Assembly: GCF_014257025.1 (NCBI RefSeq)
Contig: NZ_JACMSF010000038.1
Coordinates: 25,653 to 89,652 of the forward strand
DNA: 64,000 bases
Reading direction: 5' to 3'
Origin: Streptomyces cupreus
GTDB taxonomy: Bacteria; Actinomycetota; Actinomycetes; Streptomycetales; Streptomycetaceae
Part shown: positions 49,134 through 56,868 of the stretch, piece after piece
How positions within the stretch are numbered: position 1 is the first letter of the stretch
Layout: each line of letters begins with the position of its first letter
Position numbers and translations under genes: made by a program
The notes under the pieces: model-generated
Told to the model about the DNA's origin: nothing
Database searches by the model: none
The model's input: only the letters and a program-made list of their open reading frames with translations

Positions 49134-49894
49134 GTGCCGCAGTGCGCCGGCGCGTCACCGTCGTCACGGCTGTCCACGGCCCGTCGGCCCGCTTCCTGCC
49201 GGAGGCCTACGCGTCGCTGTGCGCGCAAGGGCTTCCCGAGGGCTGGGAGTGGCACTGGGTCGTGCAGGAGGACGGGACGAGCGACGCCGTCGCGCCGTAC
49301 GTCCCCGATGACGCCCGCGTCACCTTCCGGCAGGGCCGGTCCGGCGGTCCCGGGGTCGCCCGTACCATCGCGCTCGCGCACGCCGACGGGCCGTATGTGA
49401 AGGTGCTGGACGCCGACGACCGGCTGGCGCCGGGGGTGCTCGCCCGGGATCTGGCGGTCCTGGAGGGCGACGCGGGGATCGGGTGGGTGACCTCGCGGGT
49501 GCTGGATCTGCTGCCGGACGGTTCCACCGCCGGGTTTCCCGGCGACCCCGGCGAAGGGCCGATCGAGCGGGGCGCGGTGCTCGACTTCTGGCGGGCCAAC
49601 GACTTCCGCGCCCAGGTCCATCCGGCCTCGCTCTGTGTCCGCCGGGATCTGCTGCTCGCCCTCGGCGGCTGGATGGCGCTGCCCGCGTCCGAGGACACCG
49701 GGCTGCTGCTCGCCCTGAACGCCGTGAGCCGCGGCTGGTTCTCGGCCGAGGTCGGGCTGCTGTACCGGAAGTGGGAAGGGCAGGCCACGGGCCAGGCCTC
49801 GCACGTGGATCCGGTCGAGCGGTCGGCGCGGATGGCGGTTGCGGAGGCGAGGGCCCGGGCGCTCGCGGCCGTGCGGTGGACCTACGCCGGCTGA
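49130..49894 (+). CDS. Family 2 glycosyltransferase
   Basis: This 254-residue GT-A fold protein has VTVVTAVHGPSARFLPEAYASL at its start, the acidic VLDADDRLAPG motif (about residue 93) and HPASLCVRRDLLLALGGW followed by SEDTGLLLALNA. It should transfer a sugar from a nucleotide donor; acceptor unknown. GTG 49130 overlaps the stop of the UTRA gene (GTGA); GTG 49127 is an alternative. Its last 13 bases overlap the ferredoxin gene on the other strand. Confidence 0.88.
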   Translation: MSAAVRRRVTVVTAVHGPSARFLPEAYASLCAQGLPEGWEWHWVVQEDGTSDAVAPYVPDDARVTFRQGRSGGPGVARTIALAHADGPYVKVLDADDRLAPGVLARDLAVLEGDAGIGWVTSRVLDLLPDGSTAGFPGDPGEGPIERGAVLDFWRANDFRAQVHPASLCVRRDLLLALGGWMALPASEDTGLLLALNAVSRGWFSAEVGLLYRKWEGQATGQASHVDPVERSARMAVAEARARALAAVRWTYAG

Positions 49895-50082
49895 GTGCCG
49901 AGCACGATCGCCTGCGACGGGCACAGCTCCGCCGCCTCCCGTACCTCCGGCTCGTCCCCGCTGTCCTCGCGCCCGGCTCTGACGGCCCCGAAACCGCCCT
50001 CCATGGTGAAGACGGACGGCACCCGGTACACGCACTCACCGGAGCCGTAACACAGTTCGCGGTCCACGGAGACCTTTGTCAT
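49882..50082 (-). CDS. Small single-cluster ferredoxin
   Basis: This 66-residue ferredoxin has Cys in ELCYGSGEC (C-x5-C) and in AAELCPSQAI, i.e. three cluster Cys, typical of [3Fe-4S] ferredoxins that feed cytochromes P450. No P450 gene is next to it, so its partner is elsewhere. It lies just downstream of an amidohydrolase gene on the same strand. Confidence 0.9.
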   Translation of the reverse strand: MTKVSVDRELCYGSGECVYRVPSVFTMEGGFGAVRAGREDSGDEPEVREAAELCPSQAIVLGTQPA

Positions 50083-50130
50083 CTGCCCTCCCGTCGCTCA
50101 CCGGGTGACTGCCCCCGGCGCGGGGGCGTC

Positions 50131-50181
50131 AATCAGCGGTCGAAGGGAATCAGCGGTCAAAGGGAATCAGCGGTCGAAGGG
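50131..50181. repeat. Triplicated 17-bp repeat at the 3' end of the amidohydrolase gene
   Basis: Three direct copies (50131-50147, 50148-50164, 50165-50181) of AATCAGCGGTCGAAGGG, the middle one with one change. The third copy contains the real last codons and stop (Pro-Phe-Asp-Arg-stop); the others are non-coding copies past the stop. Likely replication slippage. Confidence 0.9.
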
Positions 50182-51381
50182 CAGATCGAGCATTCGGATG
50201 GCGTTGCCGCGCATCAGCTTGTACGTCACCTCGTCCGACAGCCCCGCCACATGCTCGGCCGCGACCTGCTTGGTGTGCGGCCAGGTCGAGTCGACGTGCG
50301 GATAGTCCGTCTCGAAGGTGGCGTTGTCCACGCCCACGGTGTCGATCGCCTCGATGCCGTGCCTGTCCCGGAAGAAGCAGCAGAAGATCTGCCGGTAGTA
50401 GTACGTCGAGGGCGGCTCCGGAATCAGGTCCTTCACCCCGCCCCAGGCCCGGTGTTCCTCCCAGACGTCGTCGGCGCGTTCCAGGGCGTACGGGATCCAG
50501 CCCATCTGCCCCTCGCTGTAGGCGAGCTTCAGCCGCGGGAACTTCACCAGGACCCCGGAGAAGAGGAAGTCCATCATCGACGCCATGGCGTTGTTGAAGC
50601 TCAGCGAGGCCTGGACGGCGGGCGGCGCGTCGGGGGAGGCCGCCGGCATCTGGGAGGAGGACCCGATGTGCATGTTCACCACGGTCCCGGTCTCCTCGCA
50701 GGCAGCGAAGAAGGGGTCCCAGTAGCCGGAGTGGATCGAGGGCAGGCCCAGATAGGTGGGGATCTCGCTGAACGTCACCGCCCGTACCCCACGGGCCGCG
50801 TTGCGGTGGATCTCCGCGACCGCGAGGTCGATGTCCCACAGCGGGATCAGGCAGAGCGGGATGAGCCGGCCTCCGCTGTCGCCGCACCACTCCTCGACCA
50901 TCCAGTCGTTGTAGGCGCGCACACAGGCGAGCCCGACCTCCTTGTCCTTGGCCTCCGCGAAGGTCTGGCCGCAAAAGCGCGGGAAGGTGGGGAAGCAGAG
51001 CGAGGCCTCGACATGGTTCAGGTCCATGTCCTCAAGCCGGGCCTTGGGGTCCCAGCAGCCCCGCCGCATCTGCTCGCGGGTGATCCCGTCCAGCGTCATC
51101 TCGTCCCGGGAGAATCCGACCGCCGCGATGATCCGCTTGTACGGGAAGAACTCGCCCTCGTACTCCCACCAGTCGGTGATCTGGCCGTCCGGATCGGTGG
51201 TGAACCGGTACTTCCCGCCCACGTATTCGAGCTCACCGATCCCGGCGGTGAATGGTTTGGGGCCTTTGTCCCGGTACTTGGCCGGAAGCCAGGTCTCGAA
51301 GAGATGCGCGGGCTCGATCACGTGATCGTCCACGCTGATGACCTTGGGCAGTTCCCTGGTGCCGCTCACGACATCGACCAC
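50167..51381 (-). CDS. Amidohydrolase-family (amidohydrolase 2) metalloenzyme
   Basis: This 404-residue TIM-barrel hydrolase has the N-terminal ISVDDHVIEPAHLFETWLP, YWDPFFAACEETGTVVNMHIGSS (metal His) and FETDYPHVDSTWPHT (metal Asp/His) near the C-terminus. The family decarboxylates or hydrolyses small aromatic or lactone compounds (ACMS decarboxylase type); the substrate is unknown. GTG 51381 follows GGGAGG. The ferredoxin downstream on the same strand may be cotranscribed. Confidence 0.9.
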   Translation of the reverse strand: MVDVVSGTRELPKVISVDDHVIEPAHLFETWLPAKYRDKGPKPFTAGIGELEYVGGKYRFTTDPDGQITDWWEYEGEFFPYKRIIAAVGFSRDEMTLDGITREQMRRGCWDPKARLEDMDLNHVEASLCFPTFPRFCGQTFAEAKDKEVGLACVRAYNDWMVEEWCGDSGGRLIPLCLIPLWDIDLAVAEIHRNAARGVRAVTFSEIPTYLGLPSIHSGYWDPFFAACEETGTVVNMHIGSSSQMPAASPDAPPAVQASLSFNNAMASMMDFLFSGVLVKFPRLKLAYSEGQMGWIPYALERADDVWEEHRAWGGVKDLIPEPPSTYYYRQIFCCFFRDRHGIEAIDTVGVDNATFETDYPHVDSTWPHTKQVAAEHVAGLSDEVTYKLMRGNAIRMLDLPFDR

Positions 51382-51814
51382 GCCGGCTACCTCCCGCCTC
51401 GCATCTGACGGTTCGTCAGAAATGACGGTACGGCCCCGGGGTGAAAGCGGCAAGCGTCAGGCGCCGGGCGAGGGTCCCTGGGGGAGGGGTGCCGCGTCGT
51501 TCGGCACCGGTCCCTCCCCTCGCGGGGACCGGTGCCAAACGACGCGCTGGTGTCGGTCCACGCCGTGGCACGGACCGAAGGTTCGGGAGGTCTGGGGGCT
51601 CGCGGACGGGGATCGCTTTTCCGTCACTGCGGCAAAGGCGGCGGACACCGGCAGCCTCTCCGGACGACGCGCGGTTGACTGGCTACGCGGTGTGATCCTG
51701 CCAGTTGGGGCCCTTTCCGAGGAGGTTCCGGTTTCCGGCCCAGGGCTTTCGCGCAGGTCAGCCGTATAAAGTGAGTTTTCCGGTCCGGACGTCCAGGTGC
51801 GGGGAGAGTAAGGG
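51382..51814. promoter_or_regulatory. Divergent promoter region with a long inverted repeat
   Basis: This 433-base gap lies between the divergent amidohydrolase and nSTAND-WD40 genes. It contains an inverted repeat with 22-base arms and two mismatches at 51494-51515 and 51524-51545 (core GGCACCGGTCCC and its complement, 8-base loop). A purine-rich GGGGAGAG at 51801 is the ribosome-binding site of the WD40 gene. No ORF is supported. Confidence 0.6.
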
Positions 51815-54800
51815 GTGGAGGCCTTGAGTTCCGACTCAGGGGCGCGCACAGCCTTCGCGGAACGCCTTGCGCTGCTGTACCGGGAGGCCGGCAACCCGCC
51901 GCTCAAGCGGGTCTCCGAGGCGGTCGCCCAGCTCCAGCGGGTGGACGAGCGGGGGCGTCCGGTACGGGTGTCCGCGCAGCGCATCAGCGACTGGCGGCGC
52001 GCGAAGAACGTACCGGCGCAGTTCGCCGCCCTGGCCGCCGTACTCCATGTCCTGATCCCGCAGGCGCGGCGCGCGCGTCCGGCGCCGGTGTCCCCCGGTC
52101 TGTACGACCTGCCGCAGTGGCAGTCGCTGTGGGAGCGGGCGGTGGCCGACCCGGTGGCCTCCGAGGAGGCGGCCGAGGAGCCGCCTCCCGCGGGGAGCGT
52201 CTGCCCGTACCGGGGGCTCGCCTCCTACCGGCAGGAGGACGCCCGCTGGTTCTTCGGCCGGCAGCGCAGCACCGCGGCCCTCCTCGACCATCTCCGGGCA
52301 GCCGAGCGGACCGGCGGGCTGCTGATGCTGGTCGGCGCCTCGGGTGCGGGGAAGTCGTCGCTGCTCAACGCCGGTCTGGTGCCCGCCGTACAGGCCGAAC
52401 GGGAGGTGCTGCAACTCGTCCCCGGCGCCGATCCGCTGGCCGAGCTGACCGGGCGGATCCCTGAACTGGCTGCCGTGATCGGGCAGGAGGCCCCGGGCTT
52501 CGGGGACTTGGTGCGGGACGCCGTCTCGGCGTGGGCCGAGCGGACCTCCGGTGCCCGGCCGGTCGTCATCGTCGACCAGTTCGAGGAGGCGTTCACGCTC
52601 TGCGCCGACGAGACGGACCGGCACACCTTCGTCCAGTTGCTGCACGCCGCGTCCTCACCCGCCCCCGACGGCGGCCCGGCCCCGGTGCTCGTCGTCCTCG
52701 GCATACGCGCCGACTTCTACGAACAGTGCCTCGGCTACCCCGAACTCGCCGACGCCCTCCAGCACCGGCACATGGTGCTCGGCCCGCTGACCAGCGCCGA
52801 GCTGCGGGAGGCGGTGACCGCGCCGGCCAAGGCGGTCGGCCTGGAACTGGAACCCGGGCTCGCCGAGCTGATCGTCCGTGAGGTCAGCGCCGACGGCCCG
52901 CGCGGCGCCCACGACGCGGGCGTGCTCCCCCTGCTCTCCCACGCCCTGCTCGCCACCTGGCAGCGCCGCAAGTCCGGCCGGCTGACCCTGGCCGGCTATC
53001 GCGCCGCCGGCGGCATCCAGGGGGCGGTCGCGGCGACCGCCGAGCGGGCCTGGTCAGGTCTTGACCCGGCGGCCCGTACGGCGGCACGGCTGCTGCTGCT
53101 GCGTCTGGTCCGCCTCGGCGAGGACACCCAGGCCACCCGCAGGCGCGGCACCCGGCGCCAGTTGGCGGCCGAGTCGACGGACCCCGGCAAGACGGAGGAG
53201 TCGCTCGAAGCACTGGTCCAGGCCCGTCTGGTGACCCTCGACGCGGAGACCGTGGAGATCACCCACGAGGCACTGCTGCACGCCTGGCCGAGGCTGCGCG
53301 AGTGGATCGACGAGGACCGCGGCGGCAACCTCCTGCGCCAGCGCCTGGAGGAGGACGGCCGCTCCTGGGAGGACTCCCGCCGCGACTCCTCCCTGCTCTA
53401 CCGGGGCTCCCGGCTGGAACAGGCCCACACCTGGGCGAAGTCGGCGGGGGACACCTTCCTGACCCGCAGCACGGTGGAGTTCCTCGCGGCCTCGGTACGG
53501 CTGCGCAGGCGCACCCTGTGGATCAGGCGGGGCGCGGTGTCGGCGCTGGTGGTGCTGGCGCTGGTGGCCGTCGGTTCGGCGGTGGTGGCGTGGCAGCAGC
53601 GCAATGACGCCGTGTTCGAGCAGGTGGTCGCCGAGGCGGACCGCGTCCAGTACACCGACCCGTCGCTGTCGGCCCAGCTCGACCTGGTGGCGCACCGGCT
53701 GCGCCCGGACGACGAGGGCACCGACAACCGGCTGGTGTCCATCGTGAACGCCCCGCTGGCCACCCCGCTCCTGGGCCACACCGGCGCCGTCTACCTCACC
53801 TCCTTCAGCCCCGACGGCAAGCTCCTGGCCACCGCCAGCTACGACCGCACGGTCCGGCTCTGGGACGTGAGCGACCCAGGCCGCCCGAAGCCCTTGGGCA
53901 AGCCGCTCGTCGGCCACACGAGCTGGGTGAGCAGCGCGGTCTTCAGCCCCGACGGCCGCACCCTCGCCAGCGCGGCGGACGACGGCACGATCCGGCTGTG
54001 GAACGTACGCGATCCCAGCCGTCCGAAGCCGCTGCGCACCCCCCTGACCGGCCACAAGGGCACCATCTACCTGATCGCGTTCAGCCCCGACGGCCGCACC
54101 CTGGCCTCCGTCGGCGAGGACCGCACGGTCCGCCTGTGGGACGTCGACGGCCCGGACCGCCCGAAGACCGTCAGCACGCTGACCGGCGCCGACGCTGCCG
54201 TGCGCTCGGTGGCGTTCAGCCCGGACGGCGACACCCTGGCCGCGGGCGGCGACGACGACACGATCCGGCTGTGGAACGTCGCCGACCCCCACCGCCCGAA
54301 GCCGTACGACACCCGGCTGACCGGTCACACGGATCTCGTGCACTCCGTCGCCTTCAGCCCCGACGGCCGCACCCTGGCCAGCGGCGCCGCCGACGACACC
54401 GTCCGCCTGTGGAACGTGGAAGACCCCGAGCGCGCCACCGCGCTCGGCTCGCCCCTGACCGGCCACACCGGCCCCATCTGGTCGGTGGCCTTCAGTCCCG
54501 ACGGATCCACGCTCGCCGCGGCCAGCGCGGACAGCACCGCGAGCCTGTGGAACGTCAGCGACCCGGCCTATCCCTCCCAGGTCGGCGAACCGCTGGCGGG
54601 CAGCAGCGGCGAGATGTACGCGCTGGGCTTCAGCCCGGACGGGAAAACCCTGGCCACCGGAAGCGGCGACAGCAAGGTGCGGCTGTGGTCGATCCCGACT
54701 TCCGACATGTTCGGCCGCAGCGGCGCCTTCCGCCCCGACGGACGGGTCCTCGCCACGGCCGCCCGCGACGGCAGCGTCCGGCTGTGGAACGTGCGGGACC

Positions 54801-55741
54801 CGAACCGGCCCGCGGGCCTGAACAAGCCGTTCATGCCCGACGACGGCGGCCAGCGCTCCCTGCTGTTCTCACCCGACGGCCGCACCCTCGCGGTACTGAC
54901 CGGCAACCGCGCGGTGTACCTGTGGGACGTCTCCGACCCCACCCGCCCGGTCTCCTACGGCCCGCCCCTGACCCTGCGCACCCGCTTCATGGGCCCAGAC
55001 GCGCTGGCGTTCAGCCCCGACGGCCGCATCCTCGCCACGGCCTACGACGACCGCACCCTCCAGCTGTGGAACATCTCCGACCCGCACCGCCCGACCCCCT
55101 ACGGCTCCCCGATCACCGGCCACCGCGGCTACGTCAACACCCTCGCCTTCTCCGCCGACGGCCGCACCCTCGCCAGCGGCAGCGCGGACGGCACGATCCG
55201 GCTGTGGAACACCGCTGACCCCCGGCACACGAGGCCCCTCGGCTCCCCGCTCACCGCCCACGAAGGCCCCGTCAACGTCCTCGTCCACAGCCCAGACGGC
55301 CGCACCCTCGCCAGCGGCAGCGACGACGACACGGTCCGCCTGTGGGACGTCACGGACCCGGCCGGGACGCGGAGCCCCACCGCCACGCTCACCGGCCACA
55401 CCGAGGCGGTGGTCTCCCTGACGTTCAGCCAGGACGGCCGCACCCTCGCGAGCGGCGGCAACGACAACACGGTCCGCCTGTGGAAGGTCGCCACGCCCTC
55501 CGAGGCCGCCCCCATCGGCGAGTCGATGAGCCCCAACGCCAAGACGGGCAACTTCCTGTCCTTCAGCCCCAAGAGCAACATGCTCGGCGTCTCCAGCGGC
55601 ACCGACACGGTCCGCCTGTGGAACCTCGACGTCGACCGTGCCGTCCACCGCATCTGCGCCACCACGCGAGGCGTCCTGACGGAGGAGAAGTGGCATGAAT
55701 ACCTCCCCCGCCTCTCCTACGACCCCCCGTGCGACCCCTGA
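51815..55741 (+). CDS. HTH-nSTAND NTPase-WD40 repeat protein
   Basis: This 1308-residue protein has an N-terminal helix-turn-helix (about residues 10-75, with RVSAQRISDWRRAKNVP) and an nSTAND1 NTPase (about 130-540) with PYRGLASYRQEDARWFFGR, Walker A VGASGAGKSS and Walker B VVIVDQFEEAF. A membrane-like helix follows (about 570-592), then about fourteen WD40 repeats (from about 645) with the recurring FSPDGRTLAS and TVRLWNV. STAND proteins act as ligand-triggered switches; the WD propellers sense or bind a partner. Such genes are common in streptomycetes, and related NTPases work in signalling or phage defence; no effector is visible here. The start is GTG 51815. Confidence 0.92.
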   Translation: MEALSSDSGARTAFAERLALLYREAGNPPLKRVSEAVAQLQRVDERGRPVRVSAQRISDWRRAKNVPAQFAALAAVLHVLIPQARRARPAPVSPGLYDLPQWQSLWERAVADPVASEEAAEEPPPAGSVCPYRGLASYRQEDARWFFGRQRSTAALLDHLRAAERTGGLLMLVGASGAGKSSLLNAGLVPAVQAEREVLQLVPGADPLAELTGRIPELAAVIGQEAPGFGDLVRDAVSAWAERTSGARPVVIVDQFEEAFTLCADETDRHTFVQLLHAASSPAPDGGPAPVLVVLGIRADFYEQCLGYPELADALQHRHMVLGPLTSAELREAVTAPAKAVGLELEPGLAELIVREVSADGPRGAHDAGVLPLLSHALLATWQRRKSGRLTLAGYRAAGGIQGAVAATAERAWSGLDPAARTAARLLLLRLVRLGEDTQATRRRGTRRQLAAESTDPGKTEESLEALVQARLVTLDAETVEITHEALLHAWPRLREWIDEDRGGNLLRQRLEEDGRSWEDSRRDSSLLYRGSRLEQAHTWAKSAGDTFLTRSTVEFLAASVRLRRRTLWIRRGAVSALVVLALVAVGSAVVAWQQRNDAVFEQVVAEADRVQYTDPSLSAQLDLVAHRLRPDDEGTDNRLVSIVNAPLATPLLGHTGAVYLTSFSPDGKLLATASYDRTVRLWDVSDPGRPKPLGKPLVGHTSWVSSAVFSPDGRTLASAADDGTIRLWNVRDPSRPKPLRTPLTGHKGTIYLIAFSPDGRTLASVGEDRTVRLWDVDGPDRPKTVSTLTGADAAVRSVAFSPDGDTLAAGGDDDTIRLWNVADPHRPKPYDTRLTGHTDLVHSVAFSPDGRTLASGAADDTVRLWNVEDPERATALGSPLTGHTGPIWSVAFSPDGSTLAAASADSTASLWNVSDPAYPSQVGEPLAGSSGEMYALGFSPDGKTLATGSGDSKVRLWSIPTSDMFGRSGAFRPDGRVLATAARDGSVRLWNVRDPNRPAGLNKPFMPDDGGQRSLLFSPDGRTLAVLTGNRAVYLWDVSDPTRPVSYGPPLTLRTRFMGPDALAFSPDGRILATAYDDRTLQLWNISDPHRPTPYGSPITGHRGYVNTLAFSADGRTLASGSADGTIRLWNTADPRHTRPLGSPLTAHEGPVNVLVHSPDGRTLASGSDDDTVRLWDVTDPAGTRSPTATLTGHTEAVVSLTFSQDGRTLASGGNDNTVRLWKVATPSEAAPIGESMSPNAKTGNFLSFSPKSNMLGVSSGTDTVRLWNLDVDRAVHRICATTRGVLTEEKWHEYLPRLSYDPPCDP

Positions 55742-55828
55742 CCGGGAACGTGATCCCGCTCACAACCCCCACCCCGTGCCGAACGGCCGCCTCCCGCCGT
55801 TCAACCAGCCTTGTTACTGTGGGGCACA

Positions 55829-55873
55829 GCCCGATCGCTGGTGCATCCCCCGTCGCCAGCGATCGGGTCTTTT
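55829..55873 (+). terminator. Rho-independent terminator of the WD40 gene
   Basis: A 12-bp perfect stem (CCCGATCGCTGG with its complement, 55830-55867), a 14-base loop and a following TCTTTTC tract lie 88 bases past the stop codon. Confidence 0.85.
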
Positions 55874-55906
55874 CATGCCATCCGTGGATCAGCCCAAATG
55901 CCAAAA

Positions 55907-55931
55907 ACCCCCGGCCTACTGGACCGGGGGT
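55907..55931 (-). terminator. Terminator of tRNA-Ile
   Basis: An 8-bp stem (ACCCCCGG with its complement) and 9-base loop; on the minus strand it lies about 10 bases past the 3' end of tRNA-Ile and is followed by TTTTT. Confidence 0.75.
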
Positions 55932-55939
55932 CTTCATGC

Positions 55940-56016
55940 TGGTGGGGCTAACAGGATTTGAACCTGTGGCCTCATCCTTATCAGGGATGCGCTCTAACCA
56001 ACTGAGCTATAGCCCC
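55940..56016 (-). tRNA. tRNA-Ile (anticodon GAT), CCA encoded
   Basis: A minus-strand cloverleaf: acceptor GGGGCTA with TAGCCCC, D-arm GCTC-AGTTGGTTA-GAGC, anticodon loop CTGATAA and T-arm ACAGG-TTCAAAT-CCTGT. The terminal CCA is encoded (55940-55942), unlike the other two tRNAs here. It is conserved downstream of gyrA. Confidence 0.97.
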
Positions 56017-56128
56017 GCCGCGCTCTGCGGTGTGTGTCCCGCGCGCTGACTCCTGAAGATTAGCGCACGACGTGCGCAGTCCCAAAATCGGTTGTCGGGG
56101 AACCGTCAGGAGAGGTTTGAAACGGCGT

Positions 56129-56851
56129 TCACTCGTCCTCGGCCAGCGTCAGCTCCACGCCGCCCACGAAGCCGGCGGAGAGGTTGTAGATGAACGCGCC
56201 GAGGGTGGCGAGGGCGGTGGCGAGGACGACGTCGATCACCGCGATGATCGACGTGAACATCAGGACGTTCGGCAGCGACAGGAAGGACTGCAGGTCGAAG
56301 CCGTTCGACTCGTTCGATCCTGTCGCCTCCGAGATCGTGCCGCCGACCGTCGAGAAGACGCCCATGGCGTCCATCACCATCCACAGCACCGCCGACGCGA
56401 CGATGGTGCAGATGCCGAGCGCGATGGAGAGCAGGAAGCTGACCTTCATCACCGACCACGGGTCCGCCTTGGCCACGCGCAGACGGGCCTTGCGGGTGCG
56501 CGGCACCGTCCGGGCCCCCGTGCGCGGCCTGCGGACCGCGCTCGCGGGAGCGGCCGCCGGGTAGGCCTGCGGCGGGTGGTAGGGCCCGGAGGAGGGCTGC
56601 GGCTGGCGCTCGCCGGGCAGCGGCGACGCCGACGGCGCGGGCCCCGCCGGCTGCTGCGGTGCCGCCGGGGCCGGGCCGCCCGCGTACTGCTGGGCCTGCG
56701 GGCCTCGGGTGTCCGTCACAGTTCCCCCCTGGGATCCATGCGTGTCGGTCGAGGGCGAGTCGGTGGTCCGCGCGGCGGAGCCACGGCCGCCGCCGTCCGT
56801 CTCCGTACCCGCAGAGGTACCGGCCGATCCGGCGCCCGTGGCTCCGCTCAC
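56129..56851 (-). CDS. DUF3566 membrane protein
   Basis: This 240-residue protein has a long disordered N-terminal part rich in Gly/Pro/Ala (about 1-115), a basic stretch (RTRKARLRVAKADPWSVMKVS), and a DUF3566 domain with two membrane helices (about 135-160 and 195-225). It corresponds to mycobacterial Rv0007 downstream of gyrA. GTG 56851 is chosen because GAGGAG sits eight bases upstream; GTG 56860 is too close to it. Function unknown; envelope location is predicted. Confidence 0.88.
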   Translation of the reverse strand: MSGATGAGSAGTSAGTETDGGGRGSAARTTDSPSTDTHGSQGGTVTDTRGPQAQQYAGGPAPAAPQQPAGPAPSASPLPGERQPQPSSGPYHPPQAYPAAAPASAVRRPRTGARTVPRTRKARLRVAKADPWSVMKVSFLLSIALGICTIVASAVLWMVMDAMGVFSTVGGTISEATGSNESNGFDLQSFLSLPNVLMFTSIIAVIDVVLATALATLGAFIYNLSAGFVGGVELTLAEDE

Positions 56852-56868
56852 GTGACTCACTCCTCGTG

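Noticed and set aside
51315..51328. 14-bp palindrome CGATCACGTGATCG
   Set aside because: Lies within the amidohydrolase coding sequence; it resembles parS only in the CACGTG centre, and the codons account for it.
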